NCBI RefSeq assembly: GCF_009707465.1
Contig: NZ_CP046120.1
Span: forward strand, 1,641,501 to 1,705,500
From: Novosphingobium sp. Gsoil 351
GTDB lineage: Bacteria > Pseudomonadota > Alphaproteobacteria > Sphingomonadales > Sphingomonadaceae
Direction: 5' to 3'
DNA: 64,000 nucleotides
Position 1 is the first letter of the stretch, and every line of letters starts with the position of its first letter. This document shows positions 54,832-64,000 of this stretch, piece by piece. The notes beneath the pieces are model-generated. The model was not told where the DNA came from. It saw only the letters and a program-made list of their open reading frames with translations, and made no database searches. A program made the position numbers and the translations under genes.

Positions 54832-55076
54832 CCGGACCGCCCTTCGTTGACACGCTCGGCGCCGTTCGTCCCGCGAAGGAATCCCCCGCCGCGTCCGCGC
54901 CTTTTTAACCCTTGCAAGCTACGACCAATGTGCTTGCATGACAATCGACGCGGGGGGCTTTGAGTCGGTCGCCGTCATTTGTGCGACCGCACATCGCCCA
55001 CCGCGCCAGGACGGGTCCACCCGCCCCGGGCGTCGCATAACGCGGCTCCGCGGGGCTACGACGGAGGCGAACACCT

Positions 55077-55232
55077 ATGGAAGCATCGCACATGAGCGCG
55101 CTGGTCGAAAAGCACGCCGGACTGGAACGCAAGATCCAGGAAGAAATGAACCGCCCCGCGCCCGACGATGCCCTCCTCCACGAATTGAAGAAGCGCAAGT
55201 TGCGCCTCAAGGACGCCATCACCCAACATTGA
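55077..55232 (+). CDS. YdcH-like small protein (DUF465)
   Basis: A 51-residue gene with ACGGAGGCGA before ATG 55077. SALVEKHAGLERKIQEEMNR...LHELKKRKLRLKDAITQH matches DUF465 along its length. It is a paralogue of the divergent gene at 54634. A second ATG six codons in would also preserve the domain. Confidence 0.85.
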   Translation: MEASHMSALVEKHAGLERKIQEEMNRPAPDDALLHELKKRKLRLKDAITQH

Positions 55233-55353
55233 TTCAGCCGGCCGGCCGGCCGGCTGCCGCTTCCCACCTTTCGGGCCTGGGCGCGGCTACGACCGGCTGG
55301 CCGCGTCACTGCGGCACGGTGCGGCGGGCACCGCGACGCGCGCGATCCCCCGT

Positions 55354-57675
55354 ATGGAAACCGCGCCCCACTTCCGCTACGCCACCCCCATGCTTTCCGC
55401 CGCGGCCGCCGCCCGCTCGATCCTGACGCGCCTGCACGAGGTCATGGCCTCGCGGGCGCACGCCCAGGGCAAGCTCAACCGCGTGGTCGACGTGATCGCC
55501 GAGGCGATGAACAGCGAGGTCTGTTCGATCTACCTTCTGCGCGAAGGGATGCTCGAGCTGTTCGCCACCCACGGACTGTCGCAAAAGGCGGTCCACGTCA
55601 CCCGGATGGCGATCGGCGAGGGGCTGGTCGGGACGATCGCCCAGAACACCGAGACGCTCAATCTCGCCGAAGCCACCGCGCACCCGGACTTCTCGTACCG
55701 TCCCGAAACCGGCGAGGAAAAGTTCCACAGCTTCGCGGGGGTGCCGATCGTGCGCCGCCAGCGTGCGGTGGGCGTGCTCGCGGTCCAGCACGCCGATCCG
55801 CGGCGCTACGAGGAAGTCGAGATCGAGGCGCTGCAGACCGTGGCGATGGTTCTGTCCGAGCTGATCGCCAACGCCGAACTGATCGACGAGGACGAGGCGC
55901 TGTCCGCGGCGATGGCGGCGACCGGCGAGGACCGGCTGACCGGGCTTGCGCTGGTCAAGGGGCTCGCCGCGGGCGGCGCGGTGTTTCACCAGCCGCGGAT
56001 CACGATCGAGCATGTCGTCGCCGAGGATACCGAGGCCGAACGCCAGCGGGTCTATCTCGCTTTCGACAAGATGCGCGAGCAGATCGACCGGATGGCCAGC
56101 CAGGCCGAGTTTGGCGTCGGCGGCGAGCACGACGAGGTGCTCGAGACCTATCGCATGTTCGCCTACGACGAAGGCTGGAGCCGCCGGATCAACGAGGCGA
56201 TCGACAGCGGGCTGACCGCCGAGGCCGCGATCGAACGGGTCCAGCAGCGCACCCGGATGCGGATGCGCCAGATTGACGATCCGTTGCTCGCCGACCGGAT
56301 GCACGATCTGGAGGACCTGGCGAACCGCCTGCTGCGGACCGTGTCGGGCCAGGTCGGCACCGCGGCCAGCCAAGGCCTGCGCGGCGACGCGATCCTGATC
56401 GCGCGCAACCTGGGACCGGCCGAACTGCTCGAATACGATCGCCGCCGCCTGAAGGGCGTGATCCTCGAGGAGGGCTCGCTCACCGCGCACGTGGTGATCG
56501 TGGCGCGGGCGATGGGTATCCCGGTGTTGGGGCGCGTGCGCGGCATCCGCGGCAAAGTCCGCGAGGGCGACCAGATGCTGCTCGACGGCGATCAGGGCAC
56601 AGTCATCCTGCGCCCGATCCCCGCGATGGTCGAGGCGTTCGAGGCGCGCTTCGCCAAGAGCCGCGAGCGCCAGGCCGGCTATGCCGCGATGCGCGAGCTC
56701 GAACCTGTGACCAAGGACGGCGAACGCGTCACGCTGATGATCAACGCCGGCCTGCGCGACGACATGGGGCTGCTCGCCGCGACCGGGGCCGACGGGGTCG
56801 GGCTGTTCCGCACCGAGTTCCAGTTCCTGGTTTCGGCCACGCTGCCTGCGCGCGAGCGCCAGACCCGCCTGTATCGCGACGTGCTCGACGCGGCGGGGGA
56901 CAAGCCGGTGGTGTTCCGCACGGTCGACATCGGCGGCGACAAGGTGCTGCCCTATCTGCGGCACGACGATGGCGACGGCGAGGAGAACCCGGCGATGGGC
57001 TGGCGCGCGTTGCGCGTCGCGCTCGAACGAGAGGGCCTGATGAAGGCGCAGGCGCGTTCGCTGCTCGAGGCCGCCGGGGGCCGCACGCTCAACGTCATGT
57101 TCCCGATGGTGTCCGAACCGTGGGAGTTCGACGCGGCGCAGGCAGTGTTCAAGAGCCAGGTCGCCTGGCTCAAGCAGCAGCGCAAGCCGCTGCCCGAGGC
57201 GATCCGCTATGGCGCGATGCTCGAGGTGCCGGCGCTCGCCGAAGTGCTCGACGTGCTTGCGCCCAAGCTCTCGTTCCTGTCGATCGGGACCAACGATCTT
57301 ACCCAGTTCCTGTTCGCCGCCGACCGCTCCAACCCCAAGCTGGCAGAACGCTATGACTGGCTGAGCCCGGCGATCCTGCGCTTCCTGGCGCGGGTGGTCC
57401 GCGACACCGGCCCCGGCGTGGGCGGACATCCGGTCGATCTAACCGTCTGCGGCGAGATGGGCGGGCGGCGGCTGGAGGCGCTGGCGCTGATCGGGCTGGG
57501 GATCAAGCGGCTGTCGATCACCCCCGCCGCGGTCGGCCCGATCAAGGCGCTGGTCCGATCGATCGACGCCGCTGAAATCCGCGCCGCGATGCTCGGATGG
57601 CTGGCCGAACCGCGCGCCGACATGCGCGTCGCGCTGCTCGAATGGGCCGCGGCGCGCAAGATCGAGGTCGATTGA
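55354..57675 (+). CDS. ptsP: Phosphoenolpyruvate-protein phosphotransferase PtsP (EI-Ntr)
   Basis: 773 residues. An N-terminal GAF domain (about 35-170) precedes a full enzyme I. The phosphorylated His is in GSLTAHVVIVARA (about 376), and DGVGLFRTEFQFL, SIGTNDLTQFLFAADR and TVCGEMGGR form the PEP-binding barrel, with the active Cys in the last. It starts the nitrogen-related phosphorelay to NPr and EIIA-Ntr, sensed through glutamine binding to GAF in relatives. ATG 55390 is an alternative start. Confidence 0.95.
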   Translation: METAPHFRYATPMLSAAAAARSILTRLHEVMASRAHAQGKLNRVVDVIAEAMNSEVCSIYLLREGMLELFATHGLSQKAVHVTRMAIGEGLVGTIAQNTETLNLAEATAHPDFSYRPETGEEKFHSFAGVPIVRRQRAVGVLAVQHADPRRYEEVEIEALQTVAMVLSELIANAELIDEDEALSAAMAATGEDRLTGLALVKGLAAGGAVFHQPRITIEHVVAEDTEAERQRVYLAFDKMREQIDRMASQAEFGVGGEHDEVLETYRMFAYDEGWSRRINEAIDSGLTAEAAIERVQQRTRMRMRQIDDPLLADRMHDLEDLANRLLRTVSGQVGTAASQGLRGDAILIARNLGPAELLEYDRRRLKGVILEEGSLTAHVVIVARAMGIPVLGRVRGIRGKVREGDQMLLDGDQGTVILRPIPAMVEAFEARFAKSRERQAGYAAMRELEPVTKDGERVTLMINAGLRDDMGLLAATGADGVGLFRTEFQFLVSATLPARERQTRLYRDVLDAAGDKPVVFRTVDIGGDKVLPYLRHDDGDGEENPAMGWRALRVALEREGLMKAQARSLLEAAGGRTLNVMFPMVSEPWEFDAAQAVFKSQVAWLKQQRKPLPEAIRYGAMLEVPALAEVLDVLAPKLSFLSIGTNDLTQFLFAADRSNPKLAERYDWLSPAILRFLARVVRDTGPGVGGHPVDLTVCGEMGGRRLEALALIGLGIKRLSITPAAVGPIKALVRSIDAAEIRAAMLGWLAEPRADMRVALLEWAAARKIEVD

Positions 57676-57813
57676 TCTCGTTTCGTCGGCTGGAAACGCC
57701 CTTCCTGCCGCAAAGCCGTTGACTCGGAACGACGAAATGCGCGTTTGGGTGCCAAGGGGTCGTCGAAAATTCAAGCGGGGCGTGGGGATCGGGTCGTGGC
57801 CGAAGCGGACGTA

Positions 57814-58545
57814 ATGCCAATCGAGGCGACGGGAGAGGACCATCTTTCGTCGCGAGCCGGGGATAGATTGCGCGCAGCGCGCGAGCGGTTGGGGATCGAC
57901 CGCGGCGAGCTATCGCTGAGAACCAAGATCAACGAACGTCATCTGGCCGCGGTCGAGGACAGCGACTTTTCGGCGCTGCCCGCGCGGATCTACGCCGTGG
58001 GCTTTGCCCGCAGCTATGCCGGGGCGGTCGGGCTGGACGGCGGGGTCATCGCCGCGCAGGTTCGCCGCGAGCTCAACGAGCAGGAAACCCCCGCTAACCA
58101 GCGCCCGGCCTACGACCTCGATCTCAAAGATCCCGCGAAAGTCCCCTCGTCACGGCTGGCGTGGCTCGCAGCCGGGCTCGGGCTGGTGCTGATCGTGGCC
58201 GGAGCGGTGTTCTGGCGCAGCTATTTCGTGCCCGCCGTCGATCTGCCCCCGGTGCGCGAGGACGTTGCCGCAAACGCTGTCGCCTCGCCCCAACTGACCC
58301 CGGCGGCGATGCTCAGCCCGACGGCGGAGAGCGCGGCCGGGCAGGTCACCCCGCTCGATCCGGCACCCGGCACCGGCGCCGACGCGGCGCCGGCCGGCCC
58401 GGCGGTCCAGTCGCGCCCCGCGGCGCGCAGCACGACGCCCGCCGCGGCGCGGGCGGCGCCGTCGCCCGGGCCCGAGCCGGTGCAACCGCCGGTAGCCGCG
58501 CAGACCCAGCCCGAACCGGTCCCGTCGAGCACGCCCTCTCCCTGA
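57814..58545 (+). CDS. RodZ-like helix-turn-helix membrane protein
   Basis: About 243 residues. An N-terminal RodZ-type HTH (about 15-85, GDRLRAARERLGIDRGELSLRTKINERHLAAVEDSDFSALPARIYAVGFARSYA) is followed by a single membrane helix (about 122-142) and a Pro/Ala-rich periplasmic tail. In RodZ the HTH binds MreB to maintain rod shape. The tail lacks a clear DUF4115 domain. ATG 57814 is chosen; GTG 57796 is possible. Confidence 0.82.
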   Translation: MPIEATGEDHLSSRAGDRLRAARERLGIDRGELSLRTKINERHLAAVEDSDFSALPARIYAVGFARSYAGAVGLDGGVIAAQVRRELNEQETPANQRPAYDLDLKDPAKVPSSRLAWLAAGLGLVLIVAGAVFWRSYFVPAVDLPPVREDVAANAVASPQLTPAAMLSPTAESAAGQVTPLDPAPGTGADAAPAGPAVQSRPAARSTTPAAARAAPSPGPEPVQPPVAAQTQPEPVPSSTPSP

Positions 58546-58650
58546 GCGGCGGCTTGGCCGACTGCGCCGGGTGACAGGCGCTCAAGGCATGGTTAAAGCA
58601 AATTCGGCACGGTTTGGAACGGCCATGAAAACGGGCCGGGCGGGAGAATA

Positions 58651-59589
58651 ATGATCATGGCGACAGCGCGGCGGCGACTGTATTCGCGCATCTGCATTGC
58701 GCTGGCTTTGGCGGGGTGCGCTCTTTCCGCACCCGCCTCTGCGCAAAGCGACGCCGAGGTCCGCATCAAGAAGCTGGAGGCAGAAGTCCGCGCGCTCCAG
58801 CGCAAGGTCTTTCCTGGGTCCGACGGCAAGTATTTCGAGGCCGAGATCGCCCGCCCGGCGACGCCGGTCGCGGCTCCGGCCACGGTCACGACGGGTCCGG
58901 TCAACGACCTGATGGGGCGAATCGACGCGGTCGAAGGGGCGCTGGCGCGGATCACCGCGCAGAGCGAGGACAACGCCAACCGGATGGGCAAGCTCGAGGC
59001 GCGCCTGGCCGCGATCGAGGGCGGCAATGCGGCCCCCGTCGTCGCGCCCGCCGCGGCCACCACCTCGGCAGACCCGAAGCCGGCTTCGATCACCGGCTCG
59101 GTGGCCTCCAATGTGGCAGCGATGGCAGCGACCCCCGCCGCGAAGCCCAGCGCCGACCGCATCGCGGCGGTCGCCGCGATCGAACGGCCGGCCAGCGGCG
59201 ACAAGGCAGAGGACGACTATCTCTACGGCTATCGCCTGTGGGAGGCGAAGTTCTATCCCGAAGCGGCGCAACAGTTGAAGGCGACGGTCGACAAATACCC
59301 CAAGGGCAAGCGTATCAGCTATGCCCGCAACCTGTTGGGCCGCGCCTATCTCGACGACGGCAAGCCCGGCACCGCGGCGCAGGTGTTCCTCCAGAACTAC
59401 CAGGCCGACAAAGCGGGCGACCGCGCCGCCGACAGCCTGCTCTATCTGGGCGTGGCGATGACCCGGCTGAAGGAAACCAAACGCGCCTGCGTCGCACTGG
59501 CCGAGTTCGCCGACACTTATCCCGGCGAGGCGGCGGGGCGGTTGGCGAGCCAGTATGGCAGCGCCAAATCAGCGGTGAAGTGCAATTGA
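58651..59589 (+). CDS. cpoB: Cell division coordinator CpoB (YbgF)
   Basis: 312 residues. The signal peptide ends at APASAQS (about 32); a coiled coil (about 33-55 and 85-125, LDAVEGALARITAQ type) is followed by a TPR domain (about 185-305, DYLYGYRLWEAKFYPEAAQQLKATVDKYPKGKR). CpoB links the Tol-Pal system with peptidoglycan synthesis at division. It leads the conserved cpoB-tilS-ftsH order; no tolB or pal is in the window. Confidence 0.92.
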   Translation: MIMATARRRLYSRICIALALAGCALSAPASAQSDAEVRIKKLEAEVRALQRKVFPGSDGKYFEAEIARPATPVAAPATVTTGPVNDLMGRIDAVEGALARITAQSEDNANRMGKLEARLAAIEGGNAAPVVAPAAATTSADPKPASITGSVASNVAAMAATPAAKPSADRIAAVAAIERPASGDKAEDDYLYGYRLWEAKFYPEAAQQLKATVDKYPKGKRISYARNLLGRAYLDDGKPGTAAQVFLQNYQADKAGDRAADSLLYLGVAMTRLKETKRACVALAEFADTYPGEAAGRLASQYGSAKSAVKCN

Positions 59590-59621
59590 TAGGGCGGACG
59601 ATCTAGTCCCCCCGCGCCGCT

Positions 59622-59645
59622 CATCCCGAGCGAAGTCGAGGGATG
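59622..59645. repeat. Short intergenic palindrome
   Basis: CATCCCGAGCGAAGTCGAGG followed by GATG has matching CATCCC/GGGATG ends, between cpoB and tilS. It resembles one arm of the other palindromic elements. Confidence 0.45.
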
Positions 59646-59655
59646 TGGCGCAACG

Positions 59656-60657
59656 ATGCAGGTTGCGCGCGATGTCTGGGCTACGCTCGACATCAGCGGG
59701 GTTGGGTTGAACGAGGAAAGCTACAGCGGCTTCGCCGCAAGCCTTGACGCGCTGATTGATTCCAAATCCCGCGTCGGCCTGGCCGTCTCCGGCGGCCCCG
59801 ACAGTCTTGCGCTGCTGCTACTGGCCTGCGCGGGAGCCCCCGACCGCTTCGAGGTCGCCACCGTCGATCACGGCCTGCGCGCCGAGAGCGTTGCAGAAGC
59901 CGAAGCAGTCGGTGTGCTGTGCGAACGGTTCGCCGTTCCTCACGCCACCTTGCGCCCCGTCGTCGCAGCAACCGGCAACCTCCAGGCCAACGCCCGCGCC
60001 GCGCGTTATGACGCGCTGGGCGAGTGGGCGAAGGCGCGCGGGCTAGGGGCGATCGTCACCGCGCACCATGCCGACGATCAGGCCGAGACGCTGCTGATGC
60101 GGCTCAACCGCAGCGCCGGCGTGCGCGGACTGGCGGGGATGCGTGCGTGCGCGGAGGTGCCCGGCCACCCCGGCCTGCCGCTGCTTCGCCCTCTGCTCAC
60201 CTGGCGCAAGGCCGCGCTCGAGGCAGTGGTCGCCGCGGCCGGGCTCGACCCGGCGCGCGATCCGTCGAATGCGGATCCGCGCTTCGAGCGCGCGCGCGTG
60301 CGATCCGAACTGGGCAATTCCGACTGGCTCGATTCCGCCGCTCTCGCCGCCAGCGCCGCTCACCTCGGCGAGGCCGACGATGCGCTTGCCTGGGCCGCGA
60401 CGCGCGAATGGGATGAGCGTGTCGAGCGCCCCGGCGCGATCCTCGTCTATCGCCCCGCGGCCCCCCGCGCGGTGCGCTTGCGGGTGGTCGAGCGCATCGT
60501 GGCCGAGCTCGCCCACGAAGGCGCGCCGCGCGGAAGCGAGATCGCGCGCCTGGTGGACCGCCTCGACGCCGGCGAGACCGCGACCCTGGGCGGCGTGCGG
60601 GCTTCGTCCGCACGCGGAATCTGGCGCTTTTCCGGCGCCCCCGCACGTCGCCAATGA
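59656..60657 (+). CDS. tilS: tRNA(Ile)-lysidine synthetase
   Basis: 333 residues. The PP-loop [10 protein letters not shown] (about 45) binds [12 protein letters not shown] and [16 protein letters not shown] are the substrate and catalytic blocks. It converts C34 of tRNA-Ile2 to lysidine, allowing AUA decoding. The C-terminal tRNA-binding domains of E. coli TilS are absent, as in other short alphaproteobacterial forms. Confidence 0.94.
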   Translation: MQVARDVWATLDISGVGLNEESYSGFAASLDALIDSKSRVGLAVSGGPDSLALLLLACAGAPDRFEVATVDHGLRAESVAEAEAVGVLCERFAVPHATLRPVVAATGNLQANARAARYDALGEWAKARGLGAIVTAHHADDQAETLLMRLNRSAGVRGLAGMRACAEVPGHPGLPLLRPLLTWRKAALEAVVAAAGLDPARDPSNADPRFERARVRSELGNSDWLDSAALAASAAHLGEADDALAWAATREWDERVERPGAILVYRPAAPRAVRLRVVERIVAELAHEGAPRGSEIARLVDRLDAGETATLGGVRASSARGIWRFSGAPARRQ

Positions 60658-60986
60658 CCAGACCATGCGCGGGGGCATCGCCGCGCCAAGCCGCTTCGGC
60701 CATTAAAGCGCTGTCCTACGTCCGGCCCGGCGTAGTATCGCTTCGCCGTGCGGCGCGATGCGACCTTTGCCCCCGGAATCGACGGACGCCAACGCGTCCC
60801 GCGCCCCGGATGACTTCGAAGGTCACAGGCGTGCGCCACACAATCGTTTTTAATCAATTCGTTAGACGAGAAAGTCTCAGAGTTTCGCCGACGCTTTCAC
60901 GGTCCACGGGTCCGTTATATTGCCATTCACCGTCCCGCGCCTACATTGGCAGGCAAGCCCCCCCTCACGAAGAGCGCAATCGGACC
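60658..60986. other. tilS-ftsH intergenic region
   Basis: 329 bases without a convincing gene. A relatively AT-rich stretch (about 60838-60880) and a -10-like TATATT at 60916-60921 probably belong to the ftsH promoter. I see no repeat, RNA gene or riboswitch here. Confidence 0.4.
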
Positions 60987-62933
<1,947 letters not shown>

Positions 62934-63999
62934 TCAACTCAGCGTAAGGGCGACCAGCGCCAGCGCGAAAAGCAAGAGCGAGATCGCGGCGAACAGCGAC
63001 AACGCCGTAGTCCGCGCGAGCGCCCCGCCGCGGGACGTCGCGTAAGTCTCGCGCAGCTGGCGGTACATGTGAAGCGGCACGTAGAGCAACAGCACGACGG
63101 GCAGCACGGGAACATCGTACGTCACCGCCAGGCTGATCGCGGCGATCTGCAAAAGCATGAAGCACAGCGAGTACGTCACGAATACCGTGTGATCGTAAAG
63201 CCCGAAGCGGCGGCTGAAGGGAAACAGCAGCCACACGAACGGGACGCTGAGCGGTATCAGCATCCAGCTGTATTTGTAAGCGCTCGATTGCAGCTTGTAG
63301 ATCAGCAGGTCGGGATTGGCCTTGGCCTTCTTCCACAGCGCGTTGATCCGGTTGACGAGGTTTCCGTCGCTCGCGCCATCGGACACCGCCAGTTGATCGG
63401 GCAGCTTGCCCGCTCGCCCGGCTCGGATCGCGGCAAGCGCGCTACGATCGAACACCAGTTCGCTTTCCAGATCGCCGGTCGGCCGCCCCGCGGCGCGCGC
63501 GCGCGAGCCGGGCCTCGGTCGTCGCAAGCTCGCGGGCCGCGTCGGCCTCGGCCTGAACGCCGCCGGACTTGGCGGCGATCACGGCGGAGGGTTCGACGTG
63601 GATCGGTCCCACCGCCAGGTTGAACAGCGCGAAGGTGAGGAATACGACGAACAGGAACAGTGCGATCGGGCTGACATAGCTGGCGCGGCGGCCATCGATG
63701 TACTCGCGCGTGAGCAGCCCCGGTCGCCACACCAGCAACGGCAGCGTGCGCCAGATCTTGCCTTCGAAGTGGAACACGCCGTGGAGCAGATCGTGGAAGA
63801 ACGCGGCCAGCGTCTTATGGACATGTGCAGCCTGGCCGCACGAGTGACAGTGGCTGCCGCAAAGGGTCGTCCCGCAGTTGAGGCACGCCGTCTCTTGCGT
63901 GTGCCCATCTGGCGCCTCGCCCGCAGCGGGCTCGACCGCCCGGGCGAGCAGCGCTCCCTCAGCAATATCGCCGACGATCTCGCTTCCGCTCATGCTCAC
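62934..63999 (-). pseudogene. DUF3667 membrane protein, frame broken at a GC-repeat tract
   Basis: The 5' frame (ATG 63999) has a four-Cys zinc-ribbon-like CLNCGTTLCGSHCHSCGQ, the DUF3667 block FFHDLLHGVFHFEGKIWRTLPLLVWRPGLLTREYI and one membrane helix. The 3' frame (to 62934) carries ESELVFDRSALAAIRAG... and four further helices. They overlap at 63442-63527. Adding one GC unit to the tract at 63493-63505, or removing one base, joins them as one protein of about 350 residues, the normal size. The function is unknown. Confidence 0.75.
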
Positions 64000-64000
64000 C

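Noticed and set aside
55306..57429. A 707-codon open frame antisense to ptsP
   Set aside because: Same reason: no recognisable domain, and ptsP is complete on the plus strand.

Overview
This is high-GC bacterial chromosome, most likely from an alphaproteobacterium of the order Sphingomonadales. The evidence is: TonB-dependent receptors with sphingomonad-style TonB boxes (IIVTAQRREE), the gene orders serS-surE-nlpD and cpoB-tilS-ftsH, PtsP (EI-Ntr), DUF1465, DUF3297 and YdcH-type small proteins, and sphingomonad-like intergenic palindromes (CTGAGCTTGTCGAAG type).

Region 1 (1-32.3 kb) is an accessory, probably catabolic and uptake, region. It holds a truncated histidinol-dehydrogenase-family gene, a bicupin, and a seven-gene minus-strand operon whose genes all overlap (AstA-like N-succinyltransferase, two tandem SnoaL/NTF2-fold proteins, a small unknown, an alpha/beta hydrolase, a MetE-C-like zinc methyltransferase, an HpcH/HpaI aldolase). 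It also holds two MelB-type (MFS_2) and three AAHS-type MFS transporters, six tandem-SnoaL proteins in all, two FAD amine/amino-acid oxidoreductases, a class I aminotransferase, a TPR-sulfotransferase, two TonB receptors, an acetylpolyamine-amidohydrolase-like enzyme and an SMP-30 lactonase. No transcription factor is encoded here. Yet nearly every promoter-bearing gap carries a 14-bp near-palindrome, TGACTGCGNATGCA, which points to one regulon. The enzyme set suggests import, then deacylation/oxidation/transamination and aldol cleavage, of a nitrogen-containing organic compound. The substrate cannot be read from the sequence.

Region 2 (32.4-64 kb) is core genome. It opens with a tRNA-Ser whose 3' end faces the accessory region, followed by hspQ, dxs, sppA, pyrB and a metal-site-less pyrC homologue, SPOR/TPR proteins, an orphan parA, DUF418, bfd-bfr, der, a CHAP protein, DUF3297, tRNA-Val, an adenylate cyclase, serS-surE-nlpD-like, glpK, DUF1465, two YdcH-like genes, ptsP, a RodZ-like gene, cpoB, tilS, ftsH and a DUF3667 protein cut by the right edge region.

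Seven genes across both regions change frame exactly at a short homopolymer (six) or a GC dinucleotide tract (one). Because core genes are hit as well as accessory ones, residual sequencing error is a likelier cause than decay, and most of these genes are probably intact in the cell.
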